Below are positions 1 through 5,753 of a stretch of 5,885 bases of DNA, piece by piece (positions within the stretch are counted from its first letter, which is position 1; the number at the start of each line of letters is the position of its first letter). The translations under genes were made by a program, and so were the position numbers. Source of the DNA: Bacillota bacterium (GTDB taxonomy: Bacteria > Bacillota_C > Negativicutes > Sporomusales > Sporomusaceae); assembly GCA_023441125.1 (NCBI GenBank), contig JAEZQV010000191.1, forward strand, positions 1 through 5,885. Direction: 5' to 3'. Below the pieces are notes generated by a model. It searched no databases, was not told the origin of the DNA, and saw only the letters and a list, made by a program, of their open reading frames with translations.

Positions 1-1
1 T

Positions 2-1276
2 ACCCTGGGACTGTCGGTTCTCCTGGCGCTTATAGAAACACATTATATCCGAACCGGGGATCAGCGCAGTAAGATAATCGCAAAATTCTGGGGTAAACTA
101 TTTTTTATTAACTACACGGTCGGTGTAGTTACCGGTTTGGTCAATGAGTTTCAGTTCGGCATGAACTGGTCGGAGTATTCCCGCTATGTGGGCAGCGTAT
201 TCGGACCGCCGTTGGCTTTTGAGGCTTTAACTGCCTTCTTCGTTGAGTCAATCGCCATCGGTATCTGGGTATATGGCTGGGACAAAATTTCTCAACTTGC
301 TCATCTTGCCGCTGGCTGGCTGGTGGCGTTGGCAAGCAATTATTCGGCATTTTGGATTTTGTCGGCCAACTCTTTTATGCAGCATCCCGTAGGTCATGCA
401 TTTATTCACGGGCGAGTGGAGCTCAATTCGCTGACGGCGCTAATCACCAATCCCTATCTTTTTTATCAGTATACGCATACCGTTTTGTCCGGTTTTGTGG
501 TCACCGGGTATTTTGTAATGGCTGTCAGTGCCTATTATCTGCTTCGCCGGGAATATACAGGCCTGTTTATCCGCTGCTTCAAATCAGGCTTGCTTTGTGC
601 GCTCCTGTCGACTAGTCTTGTTATTGTATCCGGACATTTTTATAATCAGTATCTGGCCCGTGTTCAGCCAATGAAAATGGCCGCCTCCGAGGCGTTGTGG
701 GAAACGGCGGAACCGGCTCCCTTTGTGATTTTTGCCCGGATTGATGAAGAAAATCACCGGAATACTTTTCAGGTGGCACTGCCGGCGGGACTTTCCCTCT
801 TGGCCTACAATAGCCTTAATACGCCTGTAACGGGAATCAATGACTTGCAAGCGGAGTATACAGAACAATACGGTGCAGGGAATTATATACCGGCAGTAAC
901 GTTATTGTTTTGGAGTTTCCGGATTATGGTGGGTATCGGTTTTCTGCTGGTCCTGCTGGCCTTAGTGCAGTGCTGGTATTGGCGAAAAGCGCAGCTGGAC
1001 GCTTGCCCGGTCTTATTAAAAGTAACGATGTGGAGTCTGCCGCTACCCTATCTGGCCGTGACTTTGGGCTGGGCTATGACCGAAATGGGCAGGCAGCCCT
1101 GGCTGGTATACGGCTTACTGCTGACCGGGCAGGGGGCTTCTAAGGTTGTTTCGGTTACCAGCGTGTGGACATCGTTGCTTACATTTTCCGCAGTATATGC
1201 CTGCATTGCTGTCGCGGCACTCTATGTAATGAGGAGAATAATCCGTCATGGCCCTGATAATGAACTGCAAGGCTGA
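2..1276 (+). CDS. cydA: Cytochrome bd quinol oxidase subunit I (CydA), 5'-truncated by window edge
   Basis: Haem-bearing subunit of the membrane terminal oxidase that oxidises quinol and reduces O2 to water without pumping protons. The open frame runs from base 2 through the TTG at 137 without interruption, so that TTG is not the start; 424 residues are visible. Alignment from memory to E. coli CydA suggests about 25 residues are missing, including the haem b595 ligand His19. Visible signatures, numbered from base 2, are WGKLF and EFQFGMNW near the N-terminus, the E. coli E99/E107 pair (E74, E82), the haem b558 ligands H159 (in THTVLSG) and M309 (in FRIMV, with R307), the quinol-site Lys/Glu pair K225 and E230 in the MKMAASEALWET segment, and the family signature GRQPW after E361. 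E230 to R307 spans 77 residues, against about 134 in E. coli, so this is a short-Q-loop enzyme. The stop lies 12 bp before cydB, implying one transcript. The family call is essentially certain. Confidence 0.97.
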   Translation, partial: TLGLSVLLALIETHYIRTGDQRSKIIAKFWGKLFFINYTVGVVTGLVNEFQFGMNWSEYSRYVGSVFGPPLAFEALTAFFVESIAIGIWVYGWDKISQLAHLAAGWLVALASNYSAFWILSANSFMQHPVGHAFIHGRVELNSLTALITNPYLFYQYTHTVLSGFVVTGYFVMAVSAYYLLRREYTGLFIRCFKSGLLCALLSTSLVIVSGHFYNQYLARVQPMKMAASEALWETAEPAPFVIFARIDEENHRNTFQVALPAGLSLLAYNSLNTPVTGINDLQAEYTEQYGAGNYIPAVTLLFWSFRIMVGIGFLLVLLALVQCWYWRKAQLDACPVLLKVTMWSLPLPYLAVTLGWAMTEMGRQPWLVYGLLLTGQGASKVVSVTSVWTSLLTFSAVYACIAVAALYVMRRIIRHGPDNELQG

Positions 1277-1288
1277 AATTGGTGGCAT

Positions 1289-2542
1289 ATGGATTTAAAT
1301 GCTGTATGCTTTTGGCTGTTTTGTGTTTTTTTCACTGGCTATCTGGTATTGGAAGGCTTTGATTATGGGGTTGGCATGCTTCTCCCGTTCCTGGGACGCG
1401 CGGACAGAGAGCGGCAGGCGATTATCAGTACATTGGCCCCGGTATGGGAAGGGAACGAGGTCTGGCTCATTGCCGCCGGTACCGTGCTGTTTGCCGGGTT
1501 TCCCCATGTCTATGCCACGCTCTTTAGCGGTTTATATCTGGCGCTGCTGCTCATCCTCACCTCGCTGATTCTGCGGGGTGCTGCCTTTGCGATGCGCAAT
1601 AGGGCCGATGACCGGCGCTGGCGGAGGTTCTGGGACTGGGCTCTTTTTGGGGGCGGAGTAATACCTGCTTTTCTCTGGGGGATGGCCATTAGCGGCCTGT
1701 TAGCCGGGTTGCCGATCGATGGAGAGAAACAATATACCGGCACGTTGGGTAATTTGTTCAGCCTGTACACGCTGAGCGGCGGTTTGGTCTTTGTCTTGGT
1801 ATTTTTGTTGCATGGTACAGTTTATCTCGCACTGAAAATGGATGAGCATTTTATTTTGCAGCTAAGAAAAACCGGTCTTATTACCGGTAAATATGCACTC
1901 TTCACGGTGGCCGGCTTCGTCGTTTTAACATTTATATATACCGATTTGGCCGGCAAACCGTTTGCCAGCGCGGTCTTAGCCGTAGCCGCGGTCGCATTGG
2001 CTCTTTGCTACCGTTATTTAAGGCAGGGCCGGTATCGGCGAAGCTTTGCCTGCAGTACGCTGGCGATAATAACGATGACAGCCGCTATCTTTAGCGGCCT
2101 GTTTCCCCGGTTTATCATCTCCAGTCTCAATCCGGAGTGGAATCTCAGCATTTATAATGCGGCTTCCAACTTTTTGACCTTGAAGATCATGACCACCACC
2201 ATGGCTGTTGTGCTGCCGGTGGTGTTTATCCTGGAAGGCTGGAAATATTATATTTTCCGGCAGCCGGTCACGGCCGCTGCCACCGGCTTTGAACGGCGGC
2301 GAAAACTTTGGCGGCATTTACTTATACGGGTAAAACAACTTAATAATTGCGCTCATAATCTCAGCGACATATTGGAGAAAGCGAAGAATACCATAAACAC
2401 TAACCAACCCCAACAAACAAACTATCCCCTACCGGTAAAGGCGGTGCAGCACATCCGTGAAATTAAGGCTTTACTGCACCGCAGCCATCCGCTGATAGGC
2501 CTATTAACAAAGTTGGTCAAATTGCTCAGCAAGGCTCCGTGA
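1289..2542 (+). CDS. cydB: Cytochrome bd quinol oxidase subunit II (CydB) with long C-terminal extension
   Basis: Haem-free integral membrane partner of CydA. The core, about residues 1-326, has the family motifs EGFDYGVGMLLP (22-33), WEGNEVWLI (53-61), RGAAFAMRNR (96-105), SSLNPEWNLSIYNAASN (278-294) with LTLKIM (296-301), and EGWKYYIFR (316-324), with eight or nine hydrophobic spans. CydB proteins normally end shortly after the last motif, at roughly 335-345 residues in Gram-positives. This one continues to 417, adding about 90 soluble residues rich in Lys/Arg (16 against 4 Asp/Glu), with two predicted helices around an Asn/Gln/Pro-rich linker (367-383). The basic tail suggests a cytoplasmic location by the positive-inside rule. 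The ATG follows the cydA stop by 12 bp and its Shine-Dalgarno is poor (GGTGG at 1281-1285 is too close), so translation is probably coupled to cydA. No cydC or cydD follows, since the next gene is on the other strand. Confidence 0.96.
   Translation: MDLNAVCFWLFCVFFTGYLVLEGFDYGVGMLLPFLGRADRERQAIISTLAPVWEGNEVWLIAAGTVLFAGFPHVYATLFSGLYLALLLILTSLILRGAAFAMRNRADDRRWRRFWDWALFGGGVIPAFLWGMAISGLLAGLPIDGEKQYTGTLGNLFSLYTLSGGLVFVLVFLLHGTVYLALKMDEHFILQLRKTGLITGKYALFTVAGFVVLTFIYTDLAGKPFASAVLAVAAVALALCYRYLRQGRYRRSFACSTLAIITMTAAIFSGLFPRFIISSLNPEWNLSIYNAASNFLTLKIMTTTMAVVLPVVFILEGWKYYIFRQPVTAAATGFERRRKLWRHLLIRVKQLNNCAHNLSDILEKAKNTINTNQPQQTNYPLPVKAVQHIREIKALLHRSHPLIGLLTKLVKLLSKAP
2267..2539 (+). other. Basic C-terminal extension of CydB beyond the family core
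   Basis: Codons for residues 327-417 of CydB, after the conserved EGWKYYIFR end of the core. The part starts with an Arg-rich stretch (ERRRKLWRHLLIR, 335-347) and continues with an amphipathic segment (LNNCAHNLSDILEKAKNTI, 351-369). A polar Asn/Gln/Thr/Pro linker follows, then a second helix-like segment with Leu/Ile/His/Lys (VKAVQHIREIKALLHRSH, 383-400) and a Leu/Lys-rich end. I recognise no domain. It is in frame with the core and has no stop codon, so it is either a real lineage-specific tail or an old 3' fusion. Confidence 0.75.
2387..2433 (+). promoter_or_regulatory. 47-nt G-free, C/A-rich tract; possible Rho-loading (rut-like) segment
   Basis: On the coding strand, 47 consecutive bases near the 3' end of cydB contain no G (22 A, 19 C, 6 T by hand count). 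C-rich, G-poor, unstructured RNA is the known hallmark of Rho utilisation sites. The position, about 110-155 nt before the cydB stop in an operon with no visible intrinsic terminator, would fit Rho-dependent ending of cydAB. The tract could equally be only the codons of the Asn/Thr/Gln/Pro linker, so the functional reading is inference. Confidence 0.25.
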
Positions 2543-2562
2543 CAACAGCGATGTTTCTTCTG

Positions 2563-3186
2563 TTATACCAGGCGAACCACAATTTTGTGCAAAGCATCTG
2601 TTGTATAGCCTAAGTGGACAGCGGCATCCTTGATATGATGGTATACTTCCCGGTATTTCATGGCCTTTATGATATCGGCGCTGCGGAATAATGCCGCCAT
2701 ACCGGTCCGGTACTGCTCTTCGATTGCCGCCTGAACCTTACGGATATCGATTATTTGTGTGTTGGTTTGCAAAGGATTCGCCTGCAGGCTTTTAATTGCC
2801 GCGGCCAGTCCGGCTGTGCCTGTATGGAGCTGCTGCACCATGTCCGTAATGACCTGATCCCTGTCTATGGCAAAGGCCTCCATTTCATACAGCGTAGACT
2901 TGGTGTACTCAACAATTCTGGCCATTTCCACCGACAGGGAATAAATGTCCTGCCGGTCAAACGGCGTGGCAAAAGCCTCAATCAGGTTGGCCTCCATGGT
3001 AAACCGAATCTGGTCGGCCTCAGCCACCTGTTTAAATAACAGCTGGTAATCTTCCGCCGATCTGCTGGTAAGCCAGTTGAGCAGTTTCTTCACCCCGTCG
3101 GCAGTGGCCTCGGCCTGATCGCTTATCATTTTATAGAAATCCCGTTCTAAGGGAAATAAGCTTTCCCAAAAGTTATGACCGGCCAT
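2563..3186 (-). CDS. DUF47 / PhoU-like PiT accessory protein
   Basis: Cytoplasmic all-helical protein of the DUF47 (PhoU-like, TIGR00153) family, 207 residues, the normal family length. Family members sit beside PiT transporters and are thought to modulate them or bind metal. Support comes from the family core motif FATPFDRQDIYSL (72-84), the preceding EADQI (56-60), the N-terminal pattern FWESLFPLERDFYKM (6-20), and the helical C-terminus EVYHHIKDAAVHLGYTTDALHKIV (180-203, no more than 24 residues and given here only to mark its extent). The usual acidic clusters after FDREDI (LDDIVD type) and in the last helix (EDxxD type) are largely replaced: MARIVE at 88-93 and K186, V190, G193 at the C-terminal positions. 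Metal binding may therefore be weak or lost. The start is firm, with a perfect AGGAGG at 3200-3195, 8 nt before the ATG. It lies 22 bp downstream of pit, so the two are probably co-transcribed. Confidence 0.9.
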   Translation of the reverse strand: MAGHNFWESLFPLERDFYKMISDQAEATADGVKKLLNWLTSRSAEDYQLLFKQVAEADQIRFTMEANLIEAFATPFDRQDIYSLSVEMARIVEYTKSTLYEMEAFAIDRDQVITDMVQQLHTGTAGLAAAIKSLQANPLQTNTQIIDIRKVQAAIEEQYRTGMAALFRSADIIKAMKYREVYHHIKDAAVHLGYTTDALHKIVVRLV

Positions 3187-3208
3187 GAGTGAAACCTCCT
3201 AACATCTC

Positions 3209-4237
3209 TTATATCAGTAGCAGCAGATAGTATACCAGCGCCGCTGCCACGCCTGACGCCGGCATGGTAATAATCCAGGCGATAATGATCTCTTTGCCAA
3301 TCTGCCAGTTCACCATACGAAACTCATCGGCTGAGCCAACGCCGGCAACACTGCCGACAACAACATGGGTGGTTGAGACCGGTGCGCCCAGAAGGGTGGC
3401 TAAGATTATGGAGCCGCCTGACGCCAGTTGGGAATTTAAGCTGTGGATGGGCCGGATTGTGTAGATGCCTCGGCCGATGGTCTTGACAATTGACCAACCG
3501 CCAAGCAGTGTACCGGCAAACATAACACCGCCCCCCACCGCGTTAATCCAAACCGGAGCAACAGCGCCAGCCGGGTAACTGGCTGCCGCCAGTGCCAGCA
3601 TAATAATTCCAACCATTTTTTGCGTGTCGTTGCCGCCGTGACTATAGGCTAACAGGGCGGCAATAAGCCACTGCAGCCTTTTAAGCCAGATATTTATCCG
3701 GAAATCTGCGTTTCGCAATAAGAAATTGGCCGTTTTTTGCAAGACAAAAGCAACAGCCAGTCCCATAAGCGGAGACAGTAATAGGGCGGCAATGATTTTG
3801 GCAATGCCAATTAACTGGTGGTTGCGGCCCAGTAGTTCACTCCAGCCCCACAAAATATAATCGGCACCCCGGGACGCCCACACTGCGCCTACCACGCCGC
3901 CAATCAGAGCATGGGTTGAACTTGAGGGCAAGCCAAACTGCCAGGTTGCCAGATTCCATAGTACCGCCCCGATCAGCCCGGCCAGCAGCACAGTCAGCAA
4001 AGGCGCCTCTGTCGGTACCGCAACAACTGTGGCAATGGTATTGGCAACAGCGCTGCCGCTTGTCACTGCGCCCAGAAAGCCAAATACAGCCGCCAGGCAA
4101 ACCGCCTGCACGGGATTGGCCGCGCCGCAGGCGATAAGGGTGGCCACTACCGAACTGGCATCATGCAGACCGTTGGTCAGTATAAAGATAAGAGCTGTCA
4201 GGATGACTGCAATTAAAAGCAGATCGGTAGACAGCAT
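3209..4237 (-). CDS. pit: PiT-family inorganic phosphate transporter
   Basis: Integral membrane low-affinity phosphate permease (PiT/PHO-4 family), cation-coupled, 342 residues. The family's two inverted halves are visible. The first half has NGLHDASS (22-29), GSAVANTIA (61-69) and PSSSTHALIGG (104-114). The second has SHGGNDTQKMVGIIMLAL (199-216) and PVSTTHVVVG (286-295). About ten hydrophobic spans cover most of the length. In the first half the usual Asn of the HDAAN/NDxAN pattern is Ser29, while the second-half GGND is intact. The ATG at 4237 is chosen because GAGGTG lies 6 nt upstream. A TTG at 4267 in the same frame would add ten polar residues but lacks a comparable site. The DUF47 gene follows after 22 bp, which is the classic pit-DUF47 operon order. 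Transport of an oxyanion other than phosphate cannot be excluded from sequence alone. Confidence 0.94.
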   Translation of the reverse strand: MLSTDLLLIAVILTALIFILTNGLHDASSVVATLIACGAANPVQAVCLAAVFGFLGAVTSGSAVANTIATVVAVPTEAPLLTVLLAGLIGAVLWNLATWQFGLPSSSTHALIGGVVGAVWASRGADYILWGWSELLGRNHQLIGIAKIIAALLLSPLMGLAVAFVLQKTANFLLRNADFRINIWLKRLQWLIAALLAYSHGGNDTQKMVGIIMLALAAASYPAGAVAPVWINAVGGGVMFAGTLLGGWSIVKTIGRGIYTIRPIHSLNSQLASGGSIILATLLGAPVSTTHVVVGSVAGVGSADEFRMVNWQIGKEIIIAWIITMPASGVAAALVYYLLLLI

Positions 4238-4243
4238 GAGCAC

Positions 4244-4249
4244 CACCTC
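4244..4249 (-). promoter_or_regulatory. Ribosome binding site that fixes the pit start
   Basis: Read on the minus strand, GAGGTG (a six-base match to the anti-Shine-Dalgarno complement) sits 6 nt before the ATG at 4237-4235. It lies inside the ten-codon stretch that would be coding if the upstream TTG were used, which favours the ATG. Confidence 0.75.
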
Positions 4250-4326
4250 TAGCTGTTTATGTTTCAAACGAAAAGAAACTACCCGTAGCGATTGGCGTGA
4301 TTGTGCAATAGTTGCTTGCTTAATAG

Positions 4327-4355
4327 CTTACACACTGAATAAAATTTTCCTGCAA
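4327..4355 (-). promoter_or_regulatory. Weak candidate sigma-A promoter for pit-DUF47
   Basis: On the minus strand TTGCAG (4355-4350) and TGTAAG (4332-4327) are separated by 17 bp, each matching four of six bases of the -35 and -10 consensus. They lie about 90 nt upstream of the pit ATG. An AT-rich stretch (TATAAAAATA, 4370-4361) just upstream could act as an UP element. Two TAAGC copies 8 bp apart overlap the -10 side. No PhoP/PhoB box with 11-bp periodicity was recognised. This is a pattern match only. Confidence 0.25.
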
Positions 4356-4423
4356 AAGCCTATTTTTATAGCTGGCGGCCGTGGCGCACCAAGAGTTATT
4401 TTGTGGCGAGCCTTTACAGGGTT

Positions 4424-4447
4424 TATTGATTTATTGGAGAATCAATA
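4424..4447. promoter_or_regulatory. 8-bp perfect inverted repeat upstream of the AlbA_2 gene
   Basis: The arms TATTGATT (4424-4431) and AATCAATA (4440-4447) are exact reverse complements separated by 8 bp, ending 31 nt before the ATG at 4479. AT-rich arms of this size look more like a dimeric-regulator operator than a stable RNA hairpin. It lies in the 241-bp divergent region (4238-4478), so it could affect either gene. No convincing -35/-10 pair for the plus-strand gene was found; GATAAT at 4456-4461 is too close to the Shine-Dalgarno to be a normal -10. Confidence 0.4.
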
Positions 4448-4478
4448 CTTAACTTGATAATTAACGGGGGCTAATCAC

Positions 4479-5627
4479 ATGTTACTACCGATTAGAAAAT
4501 CACCGGAAAATTGGGACGAAAATGACCTGCGTATCCTCTGCCGGGAACGGATACCGGAAAACCAGCGCCTGGATTATAAGCGGGAGCTTAATCTTGAGCC
4601 GCCGAAAGAACGGCGTGAATTATTAAAGGATATTACTGCTCTGGCCAATAGCAATGGCGGTATGATCATATATGGAATTCAGGAAGAAAAACATCCTGAT
4701 CTTGGCTCAATCGCTGCCGAGTTGACGCCGCTGGCTGACCCGGAATTAATAGATAAGGCTACGCGAATCTTAAGAACCAACATTGCACCGGGCTTGCAGT
4801 TTTATCTGTACAAAGTGGACGCCCAGCAAGGCGGGTACTACATAGTAGCCTATGTCCCGGAAAGCCATATCAAACCGCATGCGATAAACTGGGATAAACG
4901 GATCTATTATTATGCACGGCGCAATCAGGACAACGTTCCCTTAACAGAACCGGAAATCCGCGATATGTATACAGTATCTGCGTTAGCGAAAACCAGCATT
5001 CGTCAACGGTATGCCGAACTGGAAAAAATTCTGTTCGATCCGGCTCCCTGGGGTTCGTTTCTGCTCACCTGTATGCCCCTGGTCAATAATCCCGAAATTG
5101 CCAATACGTTATCCATTCACCGGGATCAGCTGAATTCCGGCCATTACATGGACTGGTTTAACGGGAATCTGCTCCGCCCGTTTGTTGACAGGTTTGAGGG
5201 CGTTAACCCGGGCATGGACTATAGTTTTGGCATCAAAATTTATGAGAGCGGCGATATCATGTACGGTATGGGTTTTCACACTTTGCCGCAAGAACCCCTG
5301 ACCTTGCAATGGCTGGTAACGGATTGGGTCAAAGCGCTGCGCTTTTACTCCGAGACCTACACTACGCTTGGCTTTTGGGGACCGGTCCGGCTGTGGTTTG
5401 AGGTTATTGATCTTGCCGAAACAACCCTGCAATGGACAACCAACGGTTTGGACAGGCTAAAGATTGAACATCGGTCAACCTTGTTTCGCATAGACGGTAA
5501 AGTGGAAGATCTGGACGATCCCCGCACCATGTGCATACCGCTAATTCGCTATTTTTTACAGGCCTGCCGGCAAGACTGGTCTGAGGAATTTGCCGAAGCC
5601 TGGTTTACCGGCAACCTTCGAGTGTAG
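4479..5627 (+). CDS. AlbA_2 (Schlafen-type) domain protein with unrecognised C-terminal half
   Basis: Predicted soluble protein of 382 residues with no signal peptide or membrane span. Residues about 24-165 match the AlbA_2 domain found in bacterial putative transcriptional regulators and related to the Schlafen core. The pattern ENQRLDYK (27-34) supplies the E, acidic and K positions. LLKDITALANSNGGMIIYGI (48-67) is the hallmark AN-x-GG-x-G segment. RIYYYARRNQDNVPLTEPEI (141-160) is the usual tail of the domain. In Schlafen nucleases paired acidic residues catalyse RNA cleavage; E27 and D32 have comparable spacing, but activity here is unproven. Residues about 170-382 are rich in Trp, Tyr and Phe and match nothing I recognise; they are neither the ATPase-like nor the winged-helix tail common in this family. 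The ATG is preceded by GGGGG (4466-4470) at 8 nt. The gene is divergent from pit and precedes catalase by 126 bp. A regulatory, RNA-acting or stress/defence role is possible; no specific function can be assigned. Confidence 0.85.
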   Translation: MLLPIRKSPENWDENDLRILCRERIPENQRLDYKRELNLEPPKERRELLKDITALANSNGGMIIYGIQEEKHPDLGSIAAELTPLADPELIDKATRILRTNIAPGLQFYLYKVDAQQGGYYIVAYVPESHIKPHAINWDKRIYYYARRNQDNVPLTEPEIRDMYTVSALAKTSIRQRYAELEKILFDPAPWGSFLLTCMPLVNNPEIANTLSIHRDQLNSGHYMDWFNGNLLRPFVDRFEGVNPGMDYSFGIKIYESGDIMYGMGFHTLPQEPLTLQWLVTDWVKALRFYSETYTTLGFWGPVRLWFEVIDLAETTLQWTTNGLDRLKIEHRSTLFRIDGKVEDLDDPRTMCIPLIRYFLQACRQDWSEEFAEAWFTGNLRV

Positions 5628-5686
5628 GCGTTTCGGGATGGATTCTATTTGGTAAAAAGAACGTAAAATCAGGCGAAAGGCAGTAA

Positions 5687-5701
5687 TTCTAATCATAAAT
5701 A
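5687..5701. promoter_or_regulatory. PerR-box-like sequence upstream of catalase (weak)
   Basis: The 15-mer beginning TTCTAATCATAAATA matches 10 of 14 defined positions of the Bacillus PerR consensus (TTATAAT-n-ATTATAA) by hand alignment. PerR regulation of catalase is common in Bacillota, so the location is sensible. In such AT-rich DNA a 10/14 match is weak, and the right half-site fits poorly. Confidence 0.22.
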
Positions 5702-5717
5702 ATCCCTAAATTAATAT

Positions 5718-5739
5718 AAATCATACCAGAATATGATTT
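5718..5739. promoter_or_regulatory. 8-bp perfect inverted repeat directly upstream of the catalase RBS
   Basis: The arms AAATCATA (5718-5725) and TATGATTT (5732-5739) are exact reverse complements with a 6-bp spacer. The right arm abuts the Shine-Dalgarno (GGGGGAG at 5740-5746), 14 nt before the ATG. A further direct copy of AATCATA is at 5691-5697. A TATAAA (5715-5720) overlapping the left arm might be a -10, but no partner -35 is evident. Three copies of one half-site in 50 bp suggest an operator; an AU-rich leader hairpin near the ribosome binding site is the alternative. Confidence 0.45.
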
Positions 5740-5753
5740 GGGGGAGAAGGATT

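Noticed and set aside
137..139. TTG as start of CydA
   Set aside because: The same frame continues upstream to base 2 with conserved CydA sequence (WGKLF, INYTVGVVTG), so the gene starts before the window.
2018..2317. A 99-codon minus-strand open frame inside cydB, and similar antisense frames elsewhere
   Set aside because: Shadow of a strongly conserved coding frame, with no start signal and a composition typical of antisense translation.
2441..2482. 9-bp perfect inverted repeat (GCGGTGCAG / CTGCACCGC) with a 24-nt loop inside the CydB tail
   Set aside because: A repeat of this size and spacing is expected about once by chance in a window this long; it lies inside a coding region and has no T-run, so it is not called a terminator.
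2575..2590. Short palindrome CACAA-TT-TTGTG near the 3' end of the DUF47 gene
   Set aside because: Five-base arms within coding sequence are common by chance, and no termination context is present.
4413..4418. TTTACA as a -35 box or half of a PhoP box upstream of the AlbA_2 gene
   Set aside because: No -10 at 16-18 bp spacing and no repeated TTTACA-like units at 11-bp period.
4029..4457. A 142-codon plus-strand open frame starting antisense to pit and ending just before the AlbA_2 gene
   Set aside because: Most of it is the complement of the clear pit coding sequence, it has no ribosome binding site, and its low-complexity Arg/Ala-rich product matches nothing.
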